Part shown: positions 22,396-33,719 of the stretch, one piece after another
Position numbering within the stretch: position 1 is the first letter of the stretch
Layout of the letters: the number at the start of each line of letters is the position of its first letter
Origin: Ischnura elegans
Taxonomy: Eukaryota > Arthropoda > Insecta > Odonata > Coenagrionidae
Direction: 5' to 3'
DNA length: 64,000 nt
NCBI RefSeq assembly: GCF_921293095.1
Contig: NC_060248.1
Span: forward strand, 79,925,243 to 79,989,242
Notes under the pieces: model-generated
The model's input: only the letters and a program-made list of their open reading frames with translations
What the model was told of the DNA's origin: nothing
Database searches by the model: none
Position numbers and translations under genes: made by a program

Positions 22396-23160
22396 ACCGT
22401 CAAAACTAGTCGACAGCTCTATAAAATTTGTGGAACTGTGGTTTATTTTTTGTTTAACCACGAATGAAAAGAAAATAATTAAGTCATATTTCGAACGTAT
22501 AAAATCGTTTCAGGCTTGATTTGGTGGCAGCTCGATATATCCACGATACAATGCTAAAATTGTAATTTCCACACTTAAATGGAACACATTAATACCGTCC
22601 ATGGTTTCAACATATTATGTCATTTTCAAGCTAAATGACATAATATGTTAAAACCATGGTCGGTGTTGAATTGTTGCCTTAAAGTGCGGAAATTACAGTT
22701 TGAAGTTTTTATCATGGTCACATTGCGAATATTCTGAAAGTTAAAAACTATCATAAAAAAATCACATACAACTTCAAGTCCGGCAATCCAATTCCGTTTC
22801 CATTTCCAAATGCTCCTATAATAGAATTCTTACCTACACCACCAAGTATTCTATTAACATTAATATTTTTCTCGGCAGTTCAACAATACTAACGATCCGA
22901 GATCTAAAAATAAAGGAAAATGAAGCTATACGCTGCCGCCCTTTTTCTAGCAGCGCTTCTTGCAGGTGAGTAACACATAGCACAAGTATCACTCTTCATA
23001 AAATATAACAAAATTAATGGCATGAAAGAGGTATTAAAAATTACCAACATTATGCTTTAAGTATCAAATAATGTTTTCCCATTACTATTAGCAGGTTCAC
23101 TCTTGGTCGAAAGCGCCCCTAGCGAATCTGATCATTCAGTAAGTAAGGTATTTAATCTCG
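22396..23160 (+). repeat. Duplicate of 9976-10740 (5' half of peptide gene)
   Basis: It aligns from ccgtcaaaactagt through the intronic palindrome, exon 1 and exon 2, with few differences. The homologous text begins inside the first intron, so TATA box and leader exon of the donor copy were not included. Confidence 0.85.
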
Positions 23161-26100
23161 GATATCATTTAAGGCTAAAGTCAGTGGCGTAACTAGAAAC
23201 ATGCTTTGGGGAGGGGGGAAATATGTGACCACAAGGCAACGGGGATTCCCGGAAAATTTTTGAAAAATGACATGCCTGGAAATACATTAAACATCCTTTT
23301 GGCACTTAAAATTGAACTTTAACCTAATGCAGTTACTGCATCTTATATATAAAAATGAATCGCAAAATGTGTTGGTAAGCGCATAACTCAACAACGCCTG
23401 GACCAATTTGGCCAATTCTTTTTTTAAAATGTTCGTTGAAGTCCAAGGATGGTTCTTACGGCGAGAAAAAATCGAATAATTGCCGGGAAAACCCTAAAAA
23501 CAGCCCTTTTCTTTTTCACATACAAACGTTTTCTAACTAAAACGTGGAATCAATTTGAGCTTTATTGCTATTATATAAAGTTCATATTAAATTACAAGCA
23601 CTCACTGTTATCTAAGAAATGTAGGTGTGTTCCTAACGTCAAAAAGTAAATTTGCACTTTCTTACCGCTATACAAAGTTCAAATTCAATCATATCTATCA
23701 AAACAGTGTGCGTGTGTGCGTTGGAGCACAGAATACGTCGTTGGAGGATTTAATGTCGCGTTCCGAAACTAAAAAAAAGTGATCGCGGACCCGACCAAAT
23801 TCAATAGTCACAAAATATAATAATAACAACTTGGCTAGCAACTATGAATTCCTGCAAATTTATTTTATGGGCAATTCACAACAAGAAATAGATCAGCGTT
23901 GTGCATATAACAATTTAGTAAGAGAGTTATTTTACAGCAGAGAACACAGGTCAAAGAGCTGCTCATCCACCATCTACTACATTAACAAGTTTTTTTGAGA
24001 CATGTCAAAACGATAATTTTGCACAAACATTGCTATATTCTGAAATGCCAAAATATTATACTTGGAATCAATCCTCAAGGAGATTTATACGACGGAAACA
24101 AGAAAAACCAGTACCAGGATACCCAGATGTATATTCCACCGATGCGATTGGTCGAATTTATTCAGTACATCCAAGCAATGATGAATGTTTTTATTTACGA
24201 CTGCTATTAGTCAATGTACGTGGCCCAACATCATTCCAACATTTACGAACTGTTGATGGTGAATTGTGTGGATCCTACAGAGAAGCCTGTCAACGTTTAC
24301 AATTGCTAGAAAATGACGCTCATTGGGACCAAACTCTCAGTGATGCTGTAATATCTTCACACGCTCATAAAATACGAACATTGTTTTCTATAATCATATC
24401 TACATGCTTCCCATCAAACCCAATTGATTTGTGGATCAAGTACAAAGATTATATGGGTGATGATATTTTGTGTCAAATACGGAATAGAATGGGAAATCCA
24501 AATATGCAAATCAGTGAAGAAATTTACAACGAAGCATTGATTTCAATTGAAGACATGTGCTTGATGATGTCAAACAAACTATTAATTCAATTAGGCCTGG
24601 CCGCGCCCAATCGTCCAATGCATGAATCTTTTAACCAAGAGTTGCACCGAGAAAAACTGTATGATCTCAACACTTTGAAAGAATTAATTCAAACAAATCT
24701 TCCACTGTTGAATGAACAACAGAGGTATGTATTTGATACTCTTATGAAAGTAACAAATGATGAAACTTGGGGGATTTACTTCTTAGATGCACCTGGTGGT
24801 ACAGGAAAAACTTTTTTGATTTCATTAATATTAGCAACAATTCGCTCACAAAATAAAATTGCACTTGCACTCGCTTCGTCGGGAATCGCAGCAACTTTGC
24901 TTGAAGGTGGTCGAACAGCCCATTCAGCACTAAAATTGCCATTAAATATGCAAGGTAATGAAACTCCAACCTGCAACATTTCGAAGAACTCTGCAATGGC
25001 AAAGGTTTTGCAGCAATGTCAATTGATCATTTGGGATGAATGCACGATGGCACATAAAAAATTTTTGGAGGCTTTAGACAGAACCTTAAAAGATCTACGG
25101 AGCAATCAGAACCGATTTGGTGGTGCAATGATTTTATTAGCAGGAGATTTTCGTCAAACATTGCCAGTGATTCCACGATCAACGCCAGCTGATGAACTCA
25201 ACGCATGTCTAAAGTCATCCAATTTGTGGAAATATGTCAAAGTACTTCATTTAAGCAAGAATATGCGTGTTGAGTTGCAAAATGACCAATCTGGAAACAT
25301 ATTCTCTAAACAACTCATTGACATTGGTAATGGCAATTTTCCTATTGACATGTTGACTGGATGCATTAACTTTCCTCAAAGTTTTTGTCATTTAACTCAA
25401 TCAAAAGAAGAACTCATTCAGAAGGTATTTCTAGATGTTGCTCAAAATTACAGAAACCATGATTGGTTAAGCGAACGAGCTATATTGGCAGCCAAAAACA
25501 TTGATGTAAATGAATTAAATTTCAAAATTCAAGAACAAATTACAGGCGAACCGAGGATAAATAAATCAGTTGATTCGGCAACTAACCAAGACGATGTAGT
25601 TAACTATCCACCGGAATTTTTAAACTCGCTGGATTTGCCAGGATTGCCATCTCACAATCTTCAATTAAAGGTTGGATCAGTAATTATAATGTTGCGAAAT
25701 ATCAACCAACCGCGCCTTTGCAACGGCACACGGTTAGCGATAAAAAAACTACTAAACAACGTGATAGAAGCAACTATATTGAAAGGAAAGTATAAAGGAG
25801 AAGATGTTCTCATACCGCGCATCCCAATGATTCCGACTGATGTGCCATTTGAGTTTAAACGACTACAGTTTCCAGTGCGGCTTGCTTTTGCTATGACCAT
25901 AAACAAGTCCCAGGGGCAATCATTAAGTGTTTGTGGTATTAATTTGGAAAACCCATGTTTCTCACATGGTCAATTGTATGTTGCCTGTTCCCGTATTGGA
26001 AAACCATCAGATTTGTTTGTCTATGCGCCAGGTAATCAAACAAAAAACATCGTTTATCACAAAGCACTACAATGAAAATAGAACTGATTTTTTTTGTTAA

Positions 26101-27101
26101 TAATTATGATTTACATGATTAAAATTACTTACTTTTAAATGCTTATAGTGTTTTATTTAATTATTTTTAATTCACACCGAATTATTACCAGGGTGACGGT
26201 TCTGTTCAGGATAATGTTTTGCAAAGAATATAAAAAAGGTAGGAACAAAACACTGCCATATTACAAATTTTTTTGACAGGACGAAGTCTGTCGGGTCAGC
26301 TAGTATAGAAATAAACATAAAATAACATTCAATTGTTTTAAATATTTTTTTTTCTCTGAGGCTTTGGGGGACACCTATACCCTCATTCCCCACCCTCCAA
26401 AGTTACGCCTTTAGCTAAAGCAATAGCATGCACCAAATTATTCAATATTATCTTATGATGGGCAGGACATACGACACATGCACAGATATTTGGTAAAATG
26501 TTGGCTAATTAAATTGAAGGTGTACAATATAGTTGCACGTTCCACGCATTACATTCAATAAGCCAGCCATATCATAGTTTTGGGTCGTAATTTATGTTTG
26601 GCACCTCGAATTGAAATATTTACCTCATTAACTCATGAAATTTGACACAAAGAAGTTACTCTCTCGGTAGCCATTTTTCCGTCAGCTGCGGCAAATGGTT
26701 AGAATAACTTTCACGGTGAAAAAGGAGGCAGGGCTTGTAAAAGACCCGCGAAGGCCCATCTGAACCCATCCTCGTCAGAAAAGATGTATGAATACTCATG
26801 TCTTACCTGCAGCTAAGAATATAAGTAAATATTCAAGGTTCACTTTTTGAATCAATCATGTTCATGTGGAAGATGCTTTTATCTGCATTGTTCGATTAAT
26901 TAATTTATGATCTTCTTTGCAAACTACATCTGCTCCTTTACTCGTCTCCTGGAATAGGATGGCAGAACAAATGGACAAGCCGGCCACACAGGAAACCTGT
27001 ATGCAGATGGTCCGTTTGATATGAATGACATGTCGAGCGCTTTGGATGCCGTCATAAATATGATTAAAGAAATGATTGGACAAATGAATTCGAAAAAATA
27101 A
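22879..27101 (+). CDS. Small secreted peptide, copy 3 (77 aa, chimeric)
   Basis: Coding exons 22920-22965, 23095-23138 and 26958-27101; acceptors at 22876-22878, 23092-23094 and 26956-26957. Phases match copy 2. Exon 1 encodes the same MKLYAAALFLAALLA; exon 2 gives GSLLVESAPSESDHS; exon 3 gives DGRTNGQAGHTGNLYADG, then FDMNDMSSALDAVINM and ends in two Lys. Only YADG and the overall length match copies 1 and 2 in exon 3. AATAAA is at 27135-27140. Intron 2 is 3.8 kb because of transposons, including a Helitron. No TATA box or leader exon like those of copies 2 and 4 is visible upstream; either the first exon lies farther upstream or expression starts elsewhere. The reading frame is intact. Confidence 0.68.
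23341..26303 (+). mobile_element. Helitron, internally shortened
   Basis: It begins TCTTATATATAAAAATG directly after A (23340) and ends CTAG (26300-26303) directly before T, the Helitron A|T insertion rule. A 3' hairpin GACAG...CTGTC lies just before GGGTCAGCTAG. It encodes a complete-looking PIF1-type helicase segment but no rolling-circle Rep (no HUH motif seen), so at about 3.0 kb it is an internally deleted copy of a normally 5-6 kb element. Confidence 0.8.
24030..26075 (+). CDS. Helitron PIF1-like DNA helicase (Rep portion missing)
   Basis: An uninterrupted frame of up to 681 codons ends in TGA at 26073-26075. The first part (FLRLLLVNVRGPTSFQHLRT and SYREACQRLQLLENDAHWDQ after the degenerate start) is the linker always found between Rep and helicase in Helitrons. 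The helicase begins near LNEQQRYVFDTL (about residue 227), with Walker A DAPGGTGKTFL, motif Ia ASSGIAATLL, Walker B IIWDECTMAH, motif III LLAGDFRQTLPVIP and the final TINKSQGQSL plus LYVACSRIGKPSDLFVY. All expected superfamily 1 motifs are present. The annotated ATG is arbitrary; the natural polyprotein started upstream. Lack of stops over 2 kb implies a recent insertion. Not a host PIF1: the linker and element ends place it in a transposon. Confidence 0.88.
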   Translation: MLYSEMPKYYTWNQSSRRFIRRKQEKPVPGYPDVYSTDAIGRIYSVHPSNDECFYLRLLLVNVRGPTSFQHLRTVDGELCGSYREACQRLQLLENDAHWDQTLSDAVISSHAHKIRTLFSIIISTCFPSNPIDLWIKYKDYMGDDILCQIRNRMGNPNMQISEEIYNEALISIEDMCLMMSNKLLIQLGLAAPNRPMHESFNQELHREKLYDLNTLKELIQTNLPLLNEQQRYVFDTLMKVTNDETWGIYFLDAPGGTGKTFLISLILATIRSQNKIALALASSGIAATLLEGGRTAHSALKLPLNMQGNETPTCNISKNSAMAKVLQQCQLIIWDECTMAHKKFLEALDRTLKDLRSNQNRFGGAMILLAGDFRQTLPVIPRSTPADELNACLKSSNLWKYVKVLHLSKNMRVELQNDQSGNIFSKQLIDIGNGNFPIDMLTGCINFPQSFCHLTQSKEELIQKVFLDVAQNYRNHDWLSERAILAAKNIDVNELNFKIQEQITGEPRINKSVDSATNQDDVVNYPPEFLNSLDLPGLPSHNLQLKVGSVIIMLRNINQPRLCNGTRLAIKKLLNNVIEATILKGKYKGEDVLIPRIPMIPTDVPFEFKRLQFPVRLAFAMTINKSQGQSLSVCGINLENPCFSHGQLYVACSRIGKPSDLFVYAPGNQTKNIVYHKALQ

Positions 27102-27589
27102 TATCTCTATAATTTGTATCAACTTTATATCTTGAATAAATGATGAAGTCTTTTGAACGATATACGTCCATGTTTTCTACTATAATTCCTTATAGCCGCA
27201 ATCAGAGTCAACCCTGTATACACATTCCTTCTCCTACAAGCGTTTCCTACTAATGTGGTGGTGGGTGATTCCGCTGTAAAATTCTCTTGGATGAGGTGAG
27301 TGATGGTTCAGCGATAATTTTCCGCTCCAGATGGGGCATTGGATGTAACTATCTTCTAGACAAAAGACGTTTGATTGCTTTTTGCCGAAATTTTTGGTAA
27401 CGGGGCCTAAGGCTTCTGCAGAGGGTATTTAAATTAACTCGACTGTTGCAATGACAGTATTTTAAAGCCTCATTTTTTTGTAGAGGTTAAATATGCGTTC
27501 TTAGTGCCATTTAAAAATGCTCATTAATACAAAATAAATGAAGGAACAAATCATAACATTAGATCATTTTAGATTGAAATAAAAAAAGC

Positions 27590-29400
27590 ATTTCAGAATG
27601 TTCCTTTTGTTCAAGACTTATTCGCCTTCCAGTCAGAATCGCTGCATTCATTGAGAAGACTCTCTCACAGTGCTGATATGAAAGAAAACAGCTTTTTCTG
27701 CATCACAGCAAACATTCTGGGGAAAAACTTTTGATTTTTCCATCACCGTATAAGTGGATCTTCATGACCAAAAGGATGTGACCTTTCAAAAATTTATCAA
27801 CTGCAATAATGGCAGCAGCAGTTCGGGATTTATCACAGCCTATTTTGTTCGCTCGCTAGCCCACAAATATATGACCCAGATATATATTATTTAATATTTA
27901 GGAACGGTCCCGCTGCCGGTGACCACCTCTTCAGCAGTTTTGAATGTGCGTTTAATGCGCACAAAGGGAACAAATGGCACATGTTTAAGAGACCAGTATT
28001 ACCTTTTCAGTGTAAGTGAAGGAGAAATTGTAAGAAAGGCTACCAGCGAGTGCGTGAAATGCACACTGAATCTAATAAGAACTAACCAATAACTGACGTC
28101 AGGATGCTGTCTATATTGCATGAGGGAATCTAAATATATCCACACGCACCTGAAGTTGAAAGAATATCCATATTTACAGAGAGATCAGGACTCCTAGGTG
28201 GGTCCTCTGAGGGATACAACTCACCGGGGCCGGGAACCAAGTCCGAGACTAAACGCCCGCGCTCCCGGGGAGGGGTTTGAATGGGAAGAAACAAGGAAAG
28301 AGGCGCCGCGGCGCCGCCGCTATAGGAGCCCGACGACGCCTCTGGGATAGGGATATGTTTGGAAGGGAGGGACGGAGTAAACACCTCACCGCTATAGACG
28401 GAAAGGGCCCACTAAATAGCGAAACCAGGCATCAGCCATTAATGTGGCAACGATTTTGGTGGATTTTCCTATTAAAGAGAAAAATCCAATCAAATCGTTG
28501 GCTATCCATATTTGCATTGAGGCTTGGGAATGGATCATCATCATATTGAAGAAAAATAGCTGTTGCTTTACGTATTATATAATCCTTTGCCTTTTCAATG
28601 GCCATGTTGTCGAAACACACATTTTTGAATCTTGGGTCCATTATGCATGCTTCTGCAAGCATTGCCATGTCTTCAATTGGGGAGAAACATTTCTCCATCT
28701 CGCCTTTCATTTCCTCTAAATGCTTACAGAAATTTCCAATCAAATCATCCATTTCGTAATCATGCTCTGAAAAGGTCAATTCAGTTTTCAGCGGTGCAAG
28801 AATGGAAAGCAGAGGCTTCTTGTTGTTAATTGCTGAGTCAAACATTATGTAGCTGGAGTTCCACCTAGTGGGTACCTCTTGTTTCAGATTCAGAACTTTT
28901 CTTGAGTGGACTACATATATCTTGGCTTATGATAGGTTGCTAGACTTTTCTTAAAATACTAATTAGTCACCCAACTGCGGAGATCCTTAACTTCGTTTAG
29001 ATACTCTTCGGCAGTTAATGTAGTGTTTATTATTTATATTAAATTAGTATATGGAATTTATGGACAAAAAACACGGAATATGAGTCCAACCTAGATTCAT
29101 TGCCTCCAATATCATATTGGTGTCACTATTTGAAATGATTGCCACTACTGGTATGAGTAATCCCCAGCCTTTGATAAAATTAAGAATTCTCTCCGCAACA
29201 TTTTCAGCTGTGTGCCTTTCTGTGAAATAAATTCAGCCCATAAGGGCTGATTGCAATTTGGCATTGTTCACGAAATGTGCTGCAAGCGCTAAATAGATGT
29301 AATTGGTAGCTGATATCCAGCCAACGGCCATCCAGATTTTACGAAGATGTATTTGCTTCAAAGGACGGTGAATATATTGTTTTAGAGTAGTTTGTGCGGC
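27590..29400 (-). pseudogene. Degenerate hAT (ZBED-type) transposase
   Basis: On the minus strand the pieces run in order. About 29340-29090: IWMAVGWISATNYIYLALAA, then FTERHTAENVAERILN and AIISNSDTNM. About 28880-28430: the open frame with PLLSILAPLKTELTFSEHDY and EACIMDPRFKNVCF. About 27690-27610: HCERVFSMNAAILTGRRISL, the hAT C-terminal dimerisation signature. Stops, frameshifts and a repeat insertion at about 28163-28440 break it. The N-terminal BED finger is not found. A relic, though its 137-codon open piece could be mistaken for a gene. Confidence 0.75.
28163..28440 (+). repeat. GC-rich unclassified dispersed repeat (copy a)
   Basis: Shares strings with copies at 40010-40150 (minus), 41186-41265, 41575-41710, 41757-41995 and 42640-42900: a CCGGGGCCGGGAACCAAGT-like core, GAAGCGCTGCC/AGGCGCCGC, then GCCTCNGGGNTAGGGATAG. 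About 250-280 bp with no coding capacity and no terminal inverted repeats seen. It interrupts the hAT relic. Confidence 0.5.
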
Positions 29401-30795
29401 AGAACCTCATGAAGCTCCAGGAGGAATTTCCACATTACTGGACGGAAGCTATATCATGGGGTAGGAAGAAATTGTTGAAGTGGTTTTTGACTGTAATCAT
29501 AGTTCTCCATCATTATCAGGATTATAGGAGTCCCTTTTTGTTGCTCTGCTATTATTACATTGATTGACTGATGGTTACATTGATTGACTGATGATAGCAA
29601 TTTTGATGAGGCGAAATAAATCTGAGGTGCTACCAGACTCATGGGAGTACTTCTGCTTAGAAAACAAGCATTCCAATCCTTCTAAGGATCTTTAACAAAA
29701 ATAGTGACAAATTTCATCTTTTGACTTCTCTATTACATGATGACGTAATTTTATTTTTAACGCATTTTTTATTGAATAGTGCAATTTCTTCGCCTGCCCG
29801 TGGAAAGTTCATTTTCTTAATATTTTATTATGTGACCACACACTAGAAGATATAAGCTTACGTAAGAAATTTTTTGTCAAAATGAGGGGTGTTGCTTTGA
29901 GTGCCTTTCTTGACAAGTAGGTGTACCTATTGTATGTGCTATGAAATTTTAGAGATAACTCTAAATCACCATGGGCATTAGAATTTCGTGTGAAATTTGC
30001 CAGCAATGGCAGTTTGCTGAAATAGCGTACTGTAGAAATTATTATAGACTTTTTCAAAGATAATACAACATGAGACCTGCTAATATGTAAGGTTTATAGC
30101 TTATCATGCACGTCAACCCTTGGTTACTGGCAGTAATGAAATATTACTCGGAAATTAAGATGAAACTATGATAGCACACTATGACGAAAGATAGTAAAAG
30201 CGGTCTTTTCCAAAAAAAAGAACAGTTTCAGTCTGTAGGGACAAGGGTGGGGGGATAAGTAGGGCATAACCTGTCAGCAGTAGTGTACAAAATTACCATT
30301 CTATCTGGTGTAATTTGGATATCCAAGTGGAGGCTAAAGCTCCCTTAGCCCGCCTCCCCCCGTATCTGCGCCACTGGTTTGAGTTATCTAACACAGGTGA
30401 AGACTAAAGCCCTCGAGATTAAAAACTCGAAGGTATGAGATTCGTGTTCGGTCAACATTTGGGAAATCTAACGAAGACGATCATTCGAAGACACCGCGCA
30501 TTCTTCATCAATAGCGGTAATGATGACTTCAGGATTGTACCCTTTAAAGGCCAAACTAACTTACCAACTGTTTTTTATTATTTTTTCCTTATCCTATTAA
30601 TTTGACAACAAATTACGAGATATTATGAAAGAATACCTGAACAAATATTTTTAAATGCGTTTTCAAGCATGTTCCCTTAATGGAACACGCATGGTCACCT
30701 TTAATACTAAAAGAGTTTAATGTATTAAAGGAGGCCATGTAACACGCCATCTAAATTTTGCTAATGCTTGAAAAGTAAATATACACTTGACCAAA
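29400..30795. other. No gene seen
   Basis: AT-rich sequence. A short text near 30330-30375 (cccgtatctgcgccactgg) resembles the right end of a CAGTGGCGCAG-type MITE, but no left end is found. Frames at 29454-29642 and 29809-30057 have no recognised motifs. Confidence 0.3.
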
Positions 30796-30801
30796 ACACT
30801 A

Positions 30802-31009
30802 AGGGCGGGTTTTATAATGTCTGGTTAAAATTTTGCGGAGCATGAAAACTGGAGTTAACTCCTCCTTGCGATGGAGATCATGAGTTTCACTTAACGTTAT
30901 TTTGAACTATTATACTTTTACTTACTGTAACTTACTAACATTCTCTAGCTACAGTTTTGGCTGTTCCATGTTCCGGTTAAGGCTAACCAGACATTATAAA
31001 ACCGGCCCT
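30802..31009. mobile_element. Harbinger-like MITE, about 208 bp
   Basis: Inverted ends AGGGCGGGTTTTATAATGTC and GACATTATAAAACCGGCCCT, extending to TGGTTA/TAACCA. Flanking TAA and TAG would fit a 3-bp TWA-type target duplication with one change. No coding sequence. Confidence 0.6.
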
Positions 31010-31920
31010 AGCAACAAAATATAAATATTGATCTTTTGAATAAATGAGCATTTGTTACTGGAGAGCAAGTGTCGGGGAAAAATATCTAATAAACCGCATA
31101 CTTACTACAGTGGTAATGAAAATAACCAATTTTGAAAGGGTATAATTAAATACTAATGTATACACAAGTCATGCGATTCACTTTAAAAAATTCTTCCACA
31201 CTTTATTTACATCAAAAACCTATAAAATTAATCACAGATACGAAATATAATTTTCATTAATTTTTATAAATTTGTTCCCAAACGGAAAAATTAGACTGTA
31301 AACGGTTAAGGAGATGGATTTGGAAGATGGGTATAAAAAAATTATAACGAAAAGAAATTTGATAGAGACTCCGCCTCATACGGTAACGTTAATTAAATTA
31401 TTTGGTAAAATGAGAGGTGGCCGCAGCTCCCAAGTTCCTCGAGAATTCTGGGCACCAGGAAAATATAAAAATTAAACGCCAAAATCCACGAGGTATGGAC
31501 AGCTATGGCTATATTGCAAAATTTAGGGGCATATGAGATTTCAAATAACGACAGAAACATTTTAACGAAAAATTTTCATAACCGAAATAATTAATCGTAA
31601 GAAACATTCGGCGTAATACTGCAGAAATATTCGGAACAAAAATCACTTGGATCCAATGCGTCATGGATTCGTGGATTTGTTTCGATCCAAAGACTCGTGT
31701 TTTTCTGTGATTTCATTCATTATGAACGATTTAAAGAATCGAATAATCGTCATAAATCAAATCACTTTAATCTAACCCTCACTGAAATATACAAAAACTC
31801 CCACATCTAGTGACCCAACCTCCTCCACGTATTTATTTATATATCTATTTATATTCAAATTCCCCGTAAACTGCACACAGAGGACTTTACAACGGAGGAA
31901 TTATCAAAGCACAACACAAA
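31010..31920. other. No gene seen
   Basis: AT-rich intergenic sequence without open frames, terminal repeats or RNA-like structure that I can support. Confidence 0.3.
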
Positions 31921-31968
31921 CATCCATGCCGTGCATACCCTGACGTCAGCCCGTACCTGGTCCCGTGG

Positions 31969-32014
31969 CCCGTCAGGGTACATGGTCCCGTGAGGGACCA
32001 TGTACCCTGACGGG
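31969..32014. repeat. Perfect 21-bp-arm palindrome
   Basis: CCCGTCAGGGTACATGGTCCC (31969-31989), loop GTGA, exact complement 31994-32014. It overlaps the 3' end of the adjacent tRNA-like unit. Confidence 0.85.
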
Positions 32015-32080
32015 ATTCAAACCCGCGACCTACGGTTTTGCAGGCGAGGACTTTACCCCACCGCCACCGAGGTCGGCAAA
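32004..32080 (-). repeat. tRNA-Cys-like sequence, probably a SINE head
   Basis: On the minus strand: GCCGACCTCGGTGGCGGTGG, GGTAAAGTCCTCGCC, TGCAAA as anticodon loop (GCA in the anticodon position), then GGTCGCGGGTTTGAATCCCG with an intact B box. The acceptor stem does not pair, so it is not a functional tRNA. Confidence 0.5.
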
Positions 32081-33690
32081 ATAAATATTTTATACTTAAT
32101 TAAACAGATGTACTAAATACTTCAAAAGCTGCTTCGACTAGATTGAACGGTGAGTGTTGCGAAAAAATGCAAATTTTTGTTGGAACAGTGTTGCTGTATT
32201 TTGAAGTCCGTCCGCTAGAATATTCACCCGCAACGATTTTAATCGGAAAATCTTACATTCGGAGAACTAAGTGCTATAATATTATTTTTGTGCATTTTTA
32301 CGTAAAAGGTCAATGTCAACTACATACATTAATTTACGATACGCTACAACAAAGTAAATTTGGAATAGCAATCACGTCTTCCTGTCCGTATAGATACTGT
32401 AAATATCGCCACTGATGTCTTATGTCCTGCAAAATAGGTAGAATCATATTATATTTAATTAAATAGATCTAATAAAGACTTCAAAAGCTGCTTTGACTGG
32501 ATAGAATAATGAGTGTTGCGAAGACATGCAAATTTTTGTTTGAACAGTATTGCTGAATCGTAAAGGTTCGCTAACTGCTTTTAATTTACGTAAATAATTA
32601 TATTATTTTGCAAACAGCGGCATGAAAATAAGTTAACTAAGGCTATATGTATATAAAATTATCTATTTGAGACACCATATTTTACGATTCAAGCCTAGTC
32701 TCCGAATCGGAGGACGTTATTAGTTTCAACACCCTGCGGAGTGGGAAAAAAAGATAACCGAAAGCGATAGAAATTGATAATTCCCTTGATGGAAGAAGTA
32801 ATAAAGAAGAATTTACCTACTAGACGCTTCTCGGGAGCCATGGTTGACCGTCCCAAACTCCTGATGAAGAGACCTTTCCCTCCCTGGCTCGCCCTTTATG
32901 GATTTCAACGGTTCTTTTACAACGATTCGAAAACTAGGCTGGAATTGCAAGGAAGAGTCCACAATGCCATATTATAAAAGGAAACCAAGTAGGGGAGGCC
33001 CGGGCAAGACGCATATGTTAAGGGAAAGTGTAGAAATAACTGTACTAATATATGATCAACATAACTTTCTTTTATCACTACTTTGATTCACAGACTTTGG
33101 ACTAGGCAATTGAAAAAATACGAATTTAAGCAATAACTTCTCGAAAAGTCAATGAAATAAAAACCTACCAATTATCCGTTTTGCCCGTAGTACCCGGGCA
33201 AAACCGATACGTCATAAGGGAAAAAAAGATAACTTGAAAAATTAAAATCTTGACAATCATTCTATGAGTGGCAGCCCACTCCTGCATATGATGTGCAGTT
33301 CTCGTGTGCCCATCGTTGGCACTGGCTGCACTATACCCAGTCTTCGATATAATCGACTCACTGCATTTTTCAGTTCACACCCAGCAAAATAAATCTGATA
33401 TGGCATTTTTTGAAGTGAAAACTTCTTTAGCGGCGTTAAGCACTTTTGTGGGATGGTTTTCCCCATCCCACAAAAGATAGCATAGAATTCGCGTGAGCGT
33501 CACCGAGCCGACACCGAGATCGCTACAGCGAGATATACATATGTCTAGTGTGTATAGTGTATACAATGGTATAGGTTGCGTCACCGCTATACTTTTACAT
33601 ACTGAATACTGGTATCTGTCTGCTTCTAGTTCTATACTGTACGTATGTACTTTTTCTATACAGTGCGTATTATTTTGTAGACTGTTAATA
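32080..33690. repeat. Unclassified repeat-like region, part shared with 36630-37070
   Basis: The stretch 32510-33000 and the stretch 36640-37080 share gagtgttgcga/aaccctgcggagt, GACCGTCCCAAA, CCTCCCTGGCTCGC, GGATTTCAACGGT and ATATAAAAGGAAACCAAGT in the same order. No coding motif is seen, so this is a dispersed repeat of unknown class. The remainder has no recognised feature. Confidence 0.4.
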
Positions 33691-33719
33691 GAGATTAATA
33701 TGGAAACGTATTTGATGAT

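Larger units (their letters stand above)
23182..26411. mobile_element. Terminal-inverted-repeat element in intron 2 of copy 3 (host of the Helitron)
   Basis: Left end CAGTGGCGTAACTAG and right end AAAGTTACGCC are inverted relatives, with inner GC-rich runs (GGGGAGGGGGG and CCCCACCCTCC). GCTAAAG occurs outside both ends (23174-23180 and 26414-26420), and the surrounding intron matches copy 2 once the element is removed. It is one of the CAGTGGCG-type elements seen elsewhere in the window. Confidence 0.55.
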
